Source: JBFKOL01 sp041628815
GTDB lineage: Bacteria > Bacteroidota > Bacteroidia > Chitinophagales > Saprospiraceae
Reading direction: 5' to 3'
NCBI GenBank assembly: GCA_041628815.1
Contig: JBFKOL010000061.1
Span: forward strand, 1-16,287
Length of the DNA: 16,287 nucleotides
Shown: in pieces, positions 1 through 6,237 of the stretch
Numbering within the stretch: the first letter of the stretch is position 1
How the letters are laid out: each line of letters begins with the position of its first letter
The notes under the pieces: model-generated
Seen by the model: only the letters and a program-made list of their open reading frames with translations
The model's database searches: none
Told to the model about the DNA's origin: nothing
Position numbers and translations under genes: made by a program

Positions 1-314
1 GCGACTTTGAAAAGAAGGAATATAAGGAGGACCAGGGGAATGATTCCCATAGCGATGATACCAGAATAAAATCCAATGTATCCACTGATGACAGGGGTAG
101 GTGATATCATCGGTATATAAGGTGTGGCAACATGTCCAGCCACCAAAAAACCAAGCCATGCAAAAACAAAGGCTCCGACGATTGCGATCGCCACCACCTT
201 TATTATTGATAAAGTAATCTTCTTACAAATGGAAAAGACACCAAGAAAGATGGCGCCAATTCCGTTAACTATCCTGGCTAATGCATTACTCGTTGAATCA
301 GATTGCTCCTCTAC
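1..314 (-). CDS. Continuation of the PspC-domain protein in the -1 frame (partial, runs off the window)
   Basis: Read on the minus strand from 314 to base 1, this frame is open for about 104 codons without a stop. It begins VEEQSDSTSNALARIVNGIG and continues with two hydrophobic stretches typical of membrane helices, one around KVVAIAIVGAFVFAWLGFLV and one around SGIIAMGIIPLVLLIFLLF near the edge, separated by a proline-rich loop. There is no ATG near its beginning, so it is unlikely to be an independent gene. It starts exactly where the upstream PspC frame stops, and long Bacteroidota PspC proteins carry further membrane segments after the linker, so it is best read as the rest of the same protein. 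The junction lies in the A10 run. Whether this is a sequencing error, a mutation or programmed slippage cannot be told from the sequence alone. Confidence 0.75.
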
Positions 315-955
315 CCTTTTTTTTTTGAACTGAATTCCTTGGTCAGTTCAGAAATGGTGTCGGAGAGATTGTTGATTTCTTCCTCAACTTTTCTGGCTAT
401 GTTGGAGACATTGATCTTCTCGCCTTTCATTGCCAGCTTGTCAGCGGAAGTTTTTGCTTTAGGGACTGCAGCCCAAAGTATGAGGTACAATGGTACGGCA
501 ATACCCCCAAAAATGAGCCCTACTGCAAAAGCGATGCGTATCCAGACAGGATCAGCGATACCGAAATATGCTGCCAGTCCGGAACACACACCCCCCACTA
601 CTACGTCATCTCCATCACGGAACAACCTTTTACCGGTCGTGTATTCCTTACCTGATGAAGTAAACGTAGTATCGCTCTCATGGTCTTCTCCCTCTTCAGC
701 ACCAAATTCCTCGGGTCGACCCATGACCGCGATGACCTTATCTACCTCGCGCATACCCACGATCGGTTGGCCCTTTAACTCTTCGTTGAAAAGTTCGGCA
801 ATCCTGGCTTCAATATCGGCTATGATCTCATCACATCCTTCAGAAGCTGAAAAATGTTTTTTCACTTTGGAGAGGTACTTGTCCAGCGCATAATAGGCAT
901 CGTCATCGATTGTGAACGGATAACCTCCTAAATTGATATTGAATATTTTGTTCAT
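311..955 (-). CDS. PspC-domain membrane protein, N-terminal part (frame broken after residue 213)
   Basis: Envelope-stress type PspC-domain protein of the long Bacteroidota form. The product as read is 214 residues. Residues 1-85 form the conserved N-terminal module that precedes PspC in this phylum (NINLGGYPFTIDDDAY, then SEGCDEIIADIEARIAEL). Residues about 109-168 are the PspC domain (KRLFRDGDDVVVGGVCSGLAAYFG), with a hydrophobic membrane segment at about 138-165. A charged helical linker follows at 180-210. The frame stops at TAG one codon after a run of ten A (317-326 on the plus strand). A -1 shift there, or one extra A, joins it to an open frame rich in membrane segments that runs off the window. 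The real protein is therefore longer, and this stop is probably not its natural end. The start lies 43 bases after padR, so the two are likely co-transcribed and PadR-controlled, as is common for PadR/PspC pairs. The role in envelope stress is inferred from the family. Confidence 0.9.
   Translation of the reverse strand: MNKIFNINLGGYPFTIDDDAYYALDKYLSKVKKHFSASEGCDEIIADIEARIAELFNEELKGQPIVGMREVDKVIAVMGRPEEFGAEEGEDHESDTTFTSSGKEYTTGKRLFRDGDDVVVGGVCSGLAAYFGIADPVWIRIAFAVGLIFGGIAVPLYLILWAAVPKAKTSADKLAMKGEKINVSNIARKVEEEINNLSDTISELTKEFSSKKKG
317..326 (-). other. A10 homopolymer run at the frame break (possible slippage site)
   Basis: Ten consecutive A on the coding (minus) strand, read TCA AAA AAA AAA GGG TAG in the upstream frame. 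The downstream open frame reads AAA AGG GTA GAG across the same bases. Eleven A, or a -1 slip, restores a continuous protein. The tract contains the A AAA AAA heptamer used by -1 frameshift sites, and runs of nine or more A are known sites of RNA polymerase slippage. Confidence 0.6.
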
Positions 956-998
956 GTCGTTTGTTTCTTTGTTTTTTTAACCACTTTATAAAGCCGGT

Positions 999-1367
999 TT
1001 ATTTTTTAGATGCTCTTGACTGTGCTTTGGTTGCACCTCTAGTAGGTCGCACTGCTTTGGCCACGGCATCGTTCAATTCTTTCCATGTATCACTCAACCC
1101 ATTGAGAAAATCTTCTCCTTTGGCTGTAAGATTGTAATACTTCCTTGGTGGGCCACTTTTGGACTCTTTCCACTCATAAGACAGCAAATCCGCATTTTTT
1201 AACCGTGAAAGCAGCGGGTAAAGTGTCCCTTCAACAACTATTAACCTTGCCTCTTTCAATTTATTAATGATATCTGATGGATAAGCCTCTTTTTGCGATA
1301 TAATCGATAAAACGCAAAGTTCGAGGACTCCCTTTCTCATCTGTGCTCTTGTATTTTCGATCTTCAT
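999..1367 (-). CDS. PadR family transcriptional regulator
   Basis: A 122-residue winged-helix repressor of the PadR family. Residues 1-85 match the PadR core: the opening helix MRKGVLELCVLSII, the recognition region (SDIINKLKEARLIVVEGTLYP has the classic VxEGTLYPLLSRL pattern at 45-56), and the wing (SGPPRKYYNLTAKG at 71-84). A single C-terminal helix at 86-105 probably supplies the dimer interface, followed by a basic tail rich in K and R at 106-122. The length suits the short PadR class. The ATG at 1367 lies about 20 bases after a TAATTTTG promoter box and a repeat-rich candidate operator, which suggests autoregulation. The PspC gene follows 43 bases downstream and is the likely co-regulated target. 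The ligand or signal is unknown. Confidence 0.93.
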   Translation of the reverse strand: MKIENTRAQMRKGVLELCVLSIISQKEAYPSDIINKLKEARLIVVEGTLYPLLSRLKNADLLSYEWKESKSGPPRKYYNLTAKGEDFLNGLSDTWKELNDAVAKAVRPTRGATKAQSRASKK

Positions 1368-1386
1368 AATGGATCTTTTGATGCCT

Positions 1387-1394
1387 CAAAATTA
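1387..1394 (-). promoter_or_regulatory. padR promoter -7 box
   Basis: On the minus strand this reads TAATTTTG, an exact match to the Bacteroidota -7 consensus TAnnTTTG, 19 bases before the padR ATG. A TTG lies upstream at 1420-1422, inside a repeat of the candidate operator. Its spacing of 25 bases is longer than the usual 17-23, so the -33 element is uncertain. Confidence 0.55.
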
Positions 1395-1401
1395 ACAACT
1401 T

Positions 1402-1450
1402 ATATAGTACTATGCTATACAAGGTAGTAGAATTATACAAGGTACTATAT
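1402..1450. promoter_or_regulatory. Candidate PadR operator: inverted and direct repeats
   Basis: Perfect 9-base inverted arms, ATATAGTAC at 1402-1410 and GTACTATAT at 1442-1450, enclose two exact 11-base direct repeats, TATACAAGGTA at 1416-1426 and 1434-1444, which are 18 bases apart. The left arm is also part of a 10-base perfect palindrome, ATAGTACTAT, at 1404-1413. The block sits immediately upstream of the padR -7 box, where a bound repressor would block polymerase. PadR control is inferred from position. Confidence 0.5.
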
Positions 1451-1680
1451 GAATGATCATTTTCTGTCGACGAATGAAGCGATTTATCGGCTCTGTTTTC
1501 GGTAAGCGGCCGTCAGCTGTCCGTTTTGTGATCGGGATTGATTCAACCTCGGGCCTCCACAACATCACAACACGGCAACTAAAATTTCTTGAATATTTGA
1601 TTTTTGATTTGCGAATTTAGATGTGTGACCTGACCGATACCCGCGTAACCTGAAACTTGTAACCTAAACCCAGCAACCAA
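1451..1680. other. Gene-free spacer with degenerate simple-sequence words
   Basis: No coding frame with recognisable content on either strand. The right half has low-complexity wording: CCACAACATCACAACACGGC (1557-1576), a T-rich stretch with TTTGATTTTTGATTTGCGAA (1596-1615), and GTAACCTGAAACTTGTAACC (1645-1664). The first and last share words with the tandem repeats near 16029-16192. There is no clear terminator for the SDR gene that ends at 1681. Confidence 0.5.
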
Positions 1681-2682
1681 CTACCCTACCAGTCGATTCA
1701 CAATCCCTTGCGAAGCTTCCCATATCTTCTTGCCCTCTCCGGGGTCATAGCACTTTACATCCATCTTCTTCTCCTTCCACATATGAAAGTAAAGTCCCGA
1801 TCTGCCGGAAACTTCGGGACTTCCTGCGAGGTAGACCACCGGTAAAGCGGCGATCAAAGGGTCTTTGAAGAAAAAATGAAATACACCCTTGAGGACGAGT
1901 CTCAGGGCAGGCGGAGCATTCCTGATGATATTGGTATTCACAGGGCCCGGGCACATTATAAAAACTTCCGGTGCCCGATGGGGATTTATAGTGAGCCGGC
2001 GGGAAAGCTCGACGCCATAAGTATTCAATAGAAGCTTGTTGTAGCTGTAAAGAGATATAGCACGGTTGGGACTTTTATAGGGTTCAAATCGTCCAAAATG
2101 TTCCCAGTCGATGGCACTGGCACCCTGGTGGGAGTCCGAAGAAACCAAGATCACCCTTGCACTGTCCTCAGCAGATGATGCCGACACTGTGTAGATCTTT
2201 GCTTTCACCAAAAGATTGATCAACACGAATTTTGATAAGTAGTTGACCATGAACATTTCATCCAATCCATTCGCCAGTTCTACTGCTTTTGGAGTGGTCA
2301 CGCCGGCATTGTGAATCGCAACATCCAATTTGACGCCATCCTCGACCAGTCCGGTCACAAAATCCGAGATCGATTGTATACTTGTAAGATCCAGGATCCG
2401 CAATTCCACTGCATTCGAACTACTTAGCTTTTTTACGGCATGTAAAGCGTCGTCATAATTTTTCCGGCATGCCATGACAACCGTTGCACCCTTCCTTGCT
2501 AATTGTACGGATATCCCAAAGCCCAACCCCGAATTGGCACCGGTGACAAGGCATGTTTTGCCGGTCATATCAGGTAGTTTGCGTTCACCTGCACCTTTAC
2601 TGGAGTTGTAAAAGAGGTCTTTAACACCCGTAAATACGGCTGAAAAAGGGTTCGTAAAACGTCCTTTGCTCCTGCTATTCAT
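1681..2682 (-). CDS. Short-chain dehydrogenase/reductase (SDR), retinol-dehydrogenase-like
   Basis: A 333-residue NAD(P)-dependent oxidoreductase with a Rossmann fold. Visible motifs are the cofactor-binding TGANSGLG at 47-54, the acidic DLT at 98-100, NAG at 125-127, the catalytic serine in VSSDS (181-184), and the catalytic YSYNK at 212-216 (Tyr212, Lys216), followed by CPGPVNT at 244-250. Layout and length resemble the retinol dehydrogenase/protochlorophyllide-reductase-like SDRs. The ~40-residue N-terminal extension and the C-terminal segment (270-333) are longer than the minimal SDR core, and the substrate cannot be read from the sequence. The ATG overlaps the end of the deacetylase gene by 8 bases (ATGAATAG), so the two are translationally coupled. 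The following 300 bases have no gene, so this is probably the last gene of its transcript. Confidence 0.9.
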   Translation of the reverse strand: MNSRSKGRFTNPFSAVFTGVKDLFYNSSKGAGERKLPDMTGKTCLVTGANSGLGFGISVQLARKGATVVMACRKNYDDALHAVKKLSSSNAVELRILDLTSIQSISDFVTGLVEDGVKLDVAIHNAGVTTPKAVELANGLDEMFMVNYLSKFVLINLLVKAKIYTVSASSAEDSARVILVSSDSHQGASAIDWEHFGRFEPYKSPNRAISLYSYNKLLLNTYGVELSRRLTINPHRAPEVFIMCPGPVNTNIIRNAPPALRLVLKGVFHFFFKDPLIAALPVVYLAGSPEVSGRSGLYFHMWKEKKMDVKCYDPGEGKKIWEASQGIVNRLVG

Positions 2683-3304
2683 TGGGTAAAGTAGCGAAGT
2701 GGTACCCGTTTTCCTTGAGCCGACCCGTCAGCTCTGGCAGTACAGGTAAAAATTTCTCTACACAGTATTTCCGGTCGTGAAGCACAATGATCGTTCCATC
2801 CTCAGCATTTTTTAAAATGCGGTGCAACAAATCTTTTGTAGATACCTTTGTATCAAAATCACCGGGCATCAAAGTCCACATCACTACACTATTGCTCTGT
2901 GATACCCATTTTAGCTGCGACCACTTCAGTCTGCCAAAAGGAGGCCGGTACAGCCGCGAGCCTGACAATCTCCGTCCTTCAAACACATCTGAGTGAAAAG
3001 CGTTACCGTCCATTATCCACGGGTTCCGATGATTAAAGCCGTGATTACCAATGGCATGTCCTTTGCTTCGGAGAGCCTGCACAATTCGAGGTGAATTCTT
3101 TATATTTTTCCCGGTGAGGAAGAATGTTCCTTTGATCTCTGTCTGTTCCAGGGATTCAATCAAGCTCCAGGTGGAACATCTATCGGGTCCATCGTCGAAG
3201 GTGAGATATACTTTAGGATTTTCTCCTCCGGGAGGACCCTTCCAGATCACCCCGGGAATCATTTTTTGTGCAATCGAGGGAGTTTTACAGAAATACCATC
3301 GCAT
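2675..3304 (-). CDS. Polysaccharide deacetylase (NodB homology domain)
   Basis: Carbohydrate esterase family 4 protein, expected to remove N-acetyl groups from a surface or wall polysaccharide. With the start chosen here it has 209 residues. Motifs are TFDDGP at 35-40 (Asp37 and Asp38), NHGFNH ending at 92 (metal ligands His88 and His92), RPPFGR at 120-125, GDFD around 148-151 and VLHDRK with His176. These cover the five NodB motifs, so the enzyme should be active. The frame stays open upstream, with ATGs at 3316, 3367 and 3430. I prefer 3304 because MRWYFCKTPS matches the usual beginning of this family in Bacteroidota. The ATG at 3430 would lie inside gltX on the opposite strand. No signal peptide is evident. 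It is head to head with gltX and overlaps the SDR gene downstream by 8 bases. The target polymer is unknown. Confidence 0.88.
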   Translation of the reverse strand: MRWYFCKTPSIAQKMIPGVIWKGPPGGENPKVYLTFDDGPDRCSTWSLIESLEQTEIKGTFFLTGKNIKNSPRIVQALRSKGHAIGNHGFNHRNPWIMDGNAFHSDVFEGRRLSGSRLYRPPFGRLKWSQLKWVSQSNSVVMWTLMPGDFDTKVSTKDLLHRILKNAEDGTIIVLHDRKYCVEKFLPVLPELTGRLKENGYHFATLPNE

Positions 3305-3389
3305 AGCGCAGATCATTCTGGCTAAAATTATGTTTTTGTGCTTAAGACCTGCAATCTTTGTGTTCATTTTAAAAGGAATGATCAGATCA

Positions 3390-4937
3390 ATGTCGCAAAA
3401 CATCCGCGTCCGTTTCGCACCTTCACCCACAGGTCCCCTTCATATTGGAGGTGTTCGCACAGCGCTCTACAACTTCCTGTTCGCCCAAAAACATGGGGGC
3501 ACATGCATCCTAAGGATAGAGGATACGGATCAGGCTCGATATGTACCCGGGGCAGAATCCTACATTATCGACGCCCTTGAATGGCTTGGACTGATCCCGG
3601 ATGAAAGCGTGCGCAATCCCGGTGCATATGGTCCCTACCGGCAATCGGAAAGAACAGGTATATACAGTGATCACGTCATGCAGTTGATCCGGGGTGGTCA
3701 CGCATATTATGCTTTTGACACACCAGAAGAACTCGATAATATGCGGGCTCGCGAAATGAATCGCGGTATACATTCACCTAAATATGACCAGCATGTGCGC
3801 AAGTCGATGAAGAACAGCCTTACACTTGATCCTGCCAAGGTTAAGCAACTGCTGGACAACGATACGCCTTTTGTCGTACGGATGAAAGTACCCGAAGACA
3901 GGACCATCTCATTTTCTGATGTCATTCGCGGCGAGGTGAGATTTCACACCTCCGAGCTGGACGACAAGGTGATCCTGAAAGCCGACGGCTTTCCTACTTA
4001 CCATCTTGCCAATGTGGTGGACGACCGGCTCATGCGCATCAGTCATGTAATTCGCGGCGAAGAATGGTTGTCAAGTACAGCCCATCACGTTTTGCTCTAT
4101 GAAGGCTTTGGATGGCTTGAGGCAATACCGGTCTTTGCCCATCTTCCCTTGATTCTCAAACCCACCGGCAAAGGGAAATTGAGCAAACGCGATGGTGCCA
4201 AATTTGGCTTCCCTGTTTTTCCGCTGGACTGGTACGACAAAAAAGAAAAGACTACCTACGATGGGTTCAGGGAAAAGGGGTTTCTACCAGAGGCATTGCT
4301 TAATTTTATCGCCCTGTTGGGTTGGAATCCAGGTACCGACCAGGAAATCTTCAACCGTGACGAACTGGCCGAAGCCTTTTCACTCGAAAATATCAATAAG
4401 TCAGGAGCGCAATTTGACTTTGACAAGGCAAAGTGGTTCAATCAGCAGTACATATTGCAAATGAATCCTAAGGCACTTGGTGATTTTGTCAAGGATGACA
4501 TTGAAAATGCTTATGAAATCCAAATTGACCCGAACAAATTACTGACCATCATAGAGTTATTGCAACCACGGGTTGAATTTGTCGATGAAATCGTTGCAAA
4601 GGCTAATATCTTTTTCAGAAAGCCCGAGGAACTTGACGTCAAGGTCCTTAGCAAGAAGTACAAATCGGAAAATTATGGTCATTTTCTGCAAATAGTGGAC
4701 GATCTGCATAATCTATCTTCCTGGACCACAGATGCAATAACTGCCTCGATAAAGGGGCTCATTTCCTCGAAAACCCTGAAATTTGGTGATATTTTACCTC
4801 CTTTGCGAATTTGGCTTACCGGTGAAGCCTCAGGTCCTGATCTTTTTACCATCATTCAAGTCCTAGGTCGCGAGGAGAGTATCGCAAGGCTGCGTGAAGG
4901 ATTGTTGATGACTAAAAACTCTAAACAAGATGCCTAA
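3390..4937 (+). CDS. gltX: Glutamyl-tRNA synthetase
   Basis: Charges tRNA-Glu with glutamate in the cytoplasm; class I aminoacyl-tRNA synthetase. The 515 residues suit the bacterial family. The N-terminal Rossmann catalytic part carries VRFAPSPTGPLHIGG (the HIGH motif as HIGG, 18-21), RIEDTDQAR at 42-50 and the KMSKS equivalent KLSKR at 263-267. The anticodon-binding helical domain occupies about 340-515. The open frame extends 113 codons further upstream, but that part is antisense to the deacetylase gene and unlike any synthetase. The start at 3390 (MSQNIRVRF) fits the family; 3378 is an alternative four codons upstream. Its stop overlaps the next small gene by 8 bases (ATGCCTAA). Whether it also charges tRNA-Gln cannot be decided here. 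Confidence 0.97.
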   Translation: MSQNIRVRFAPSPTGPLHIGGVRTALYNFLFAQKHGGTCILRIEDTDQARYVPGAESYIIDALEWLGLIPDESVRNPGAYGPYRQSERTGIYSDHVMQLIRGGHAYYAFDTPEELDNMRAREMNRGIHSPKYDQHVRKSMKNSLTLDPAKVKQLLDNDTPFVVRMKVPEDRTISFSDVIRGEVRFHTSELDDKVILKADGFPTYHLANVVDDRLMRISHVIRGEEWLSSTAHHVLLYEGFGWLEAIPVFAHLPLILKPTGKGKLSKRDGAKFGFPVFPLDWYDKKEKTTYDGFREKGFLPEALLNFIALLGWNPGTDQEIFNRDELAEAFSLENINKSGAQFDFDKAKWFNQQYILQMNPKALGDFVKDDIENAYEIQIDPNKLLTIIELLQPRVEFVDEIVAKANIFFRKPEELDVKVLSKKYKSENYGHFLQIVDDLHNLSSWTTDAITASIKGLISSKTLKFGDILPPLRIWLTGEASGPDLFTIIQVLGREESIARLREGLLMTKNSKQDA

Positions 4938-5109
4938 AAAACTGGATAAAAAAACCAAAGCCGAGGTTCACGAAGAACTAGAAGGATTTGATATCAAGAT
5001 CGATCCCTTTGGTCAGATGCAAACGAATGTTTCCATCGATGAACTGAACAAGTTTTTAAACCGAAATGTACAAGACAAGAAACTCACAGACCGTGATGAA
5101 GAGGAGTAG
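4930..5109 (+). CDS. Small conserved-looking protein coupled to gltX (59 aa)
   Basis: A 59-residue frame starting at ATG 4930, inside the last codons of gltX, and ending at TAG 5107-5109. It begins MPKKLDKKTKAEVHEELEGF and ends in the acidic tail DRDEEE. Composition is highly charged, soluble and without cysteine or membrane segments. The middle (GFDIKIDPFGQMQTNVSIDE) looks like a short beta-rich part followed by a helix, DELNKFLNRNV. I recall similar short proteins, with a 'LEGFDIKIN.FGE' pattern and a 'DDKKLKDRD' end, in other Bacteroidota, but I know of no function. The 8-base overlap implies translation coupled to gltX. It ends only 10 bases before the convergent aminopeptidase gene. Real coding is supported by the overlap, the clean start and the protein-like composition. 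Confidence 0.75.
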   Translation: MPKKLDKKTKAEVHEELEGFDIKIDPFGQMQTNVSIDELNKFLNRNVQDKKLTDRDEEE

Positions 5110-5119
5110 ATAATTGTTC

Positions 5120-6211
5120 TTATATAAACTTCCCATTCTCGTATATCACCTCACCATCGGCAAGGATCCTTCCATCTCGCGTCATATCTGAGATCAGGTC
5201 CCAATGGACACTGGACTTGTTTTTTCCACCGGTCTGCATGTAGCTCTGTCCTACAGCCATATGGATGGTGCCACCGATTTTTTCGTCAAAAAGAATGTTT
5301 TTGGTAGGCCGCTGAATGTTGTAATTGGTGCCGATGGCCGCTTCTCCAAAGTAGCGAGCCCCATCGATGGACATAATTTCGTCCAACACCTCTCCACCGC
5401 GCTCTGCCGACCATTTTTCAATCCGGCCTTTCCGGACTTCGAAGGTGACCCCTGACACCTCTTTGCCGAAAAATATCGACGGATAGTCAAAATGCACCAC
5501 ACCTTCCACAGAGTCCTCTACGGGACCCGTAAACACTTCTCCGCTGGGCATATTGACTCTGCCGTCACTGTTGATCCAGATGCGGTCCTGTACGGAAAAA
5601 GCAATATCTGTCTTTTCGGTTTGATAACGAATGTGCTTTTTGGCGTTCAGCATATCGACGACCATCTGTTGCTCCTCCCTGATCTTTTTCCAAGACTGGC
5701 TGGGGTCTTTATCATAAAGATGGCAAGCATTGAAAACGAATTGCTCATATTCTTCCAGCGACATGTTGGCTTCTTGTGCCGCCGCACGAGTGGGGAACTG
5801 GCAAAGTGTCCTTCGCATCTCCCCTGAGGCCGTCCGTTTGGACAGCACCTCATTGATTTCCTTGGTGGCACGGGTTCGTCGCTTCCTCGCTTCGGGATTG
5901 GCATTGTGCTCCTCTTTAAGGTTGTAGGGTGCCCGGATGTAGAGGAAAGCATCAAAGGTATCGATGACCATCTTACTGATGGGCGATATGTGATCCAACT
6001 GTTGAGGAGATGCATTTTCGAGGAAGACCCTTTGTCTCCCTTCAAATGAAAGGTCTGTCTCGGGAAATGCTCCAAGGCGCAATATCTCCCTGTAAACTTC
6101 CCTGACGAGGGGTTCGCCCAATGTCGTTGAAGCGATGTAAATCTTTTCTCCTTTTCGGACCTCAAGGCAGTATGTCGCCAGGAGATCGGCGTATTTCTTA
6201 AGTATATTCAT
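5120..6211 (-). CDS. M29 family metallo-aminopeptidase (AmpS/thermophilic aminopeptidase type)
   Basis: Cytoplasmic leucyl-type aminopeptidase of peptidase family M29, 363 residues (families usually run 360-410). The C-terminal half holds the two-metal site: Glu225 in MPSGEVFTGP, Glu290 in GEAAIGTN, His317 in GGTIHMAVGQSY with Tyr324, and the pair His336 and Asp338 in SSVHWDLISDM. All ligands appear intact, so it should be active in peptide turnover. The N-terminal part (1-200) is the oligomerisation domain of the family. It lies 26 bases after hflX on the same strand and is probably the last gene of the pyk-to-aminopeptidase run. It converges on the small gene downstream of gltX with only 10 bases between stop codons and no clear hairpin terminator. 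Exact substrate preference is not visible. Confidence 0.93.
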   Translation of the reverse strand: MNILKKYADLLATYCLEVRKGEKIYIASTTLGEPLVREVYREILRLGAFPETDLSFEGRQRVFLENASPQQLDHISPISKMVIDTFDAFLYIRAPYNLKEEHNANPEARKRRTRATKEINEVLSKRTASGEMRRTLCQFPTRAAAQEANMSLEEYEQFVFNACHLYDKDPSQSWKKIREEQQMVVDMLNAKKHIRYQTEKTDIAFSVQDRIWINSDGRVNMPSGEVFTGPVEDSVEGVVHFDYPSIFFGKEVSGVTFEVRKGRIEKWSAERGGEVLDEIMSIDGARYFGEAAIGTNYNIQRPTKNILFDEKIGGTIHMAVGQSYMQTGGKNKSSVHWDLISDMTRDGRILADGEVIYENGKFI

Positions 6212-6237
6212 CTATTATGTTTCCAGCACAATGCCCA

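Noticed and set aside
303..893. Long plus-strand frame of 196 codons
   Set aside because: It is antisense to the PspC gene, whose protein is clearly recognisable; the plus-strand peptide is serine-rich and has no family features.
1745..1954. Small cysteine-containing frame inside the SDR gene
   Set aside because: Overlaps a well-supported gene in another frame and has no supporting start or family.
3051..3389. N-terminal extension of 113 residues on GltX
   Set aside because: The extension is antisense to the deacetylase gene and unlike any synthetase; the normal start is at 3390.
5110..5119. Bidirectional terminator between the small gene and the aminopeptidase gene
   Set aside because: Only 10 bases separate the stops and I see no stem with a T-run.
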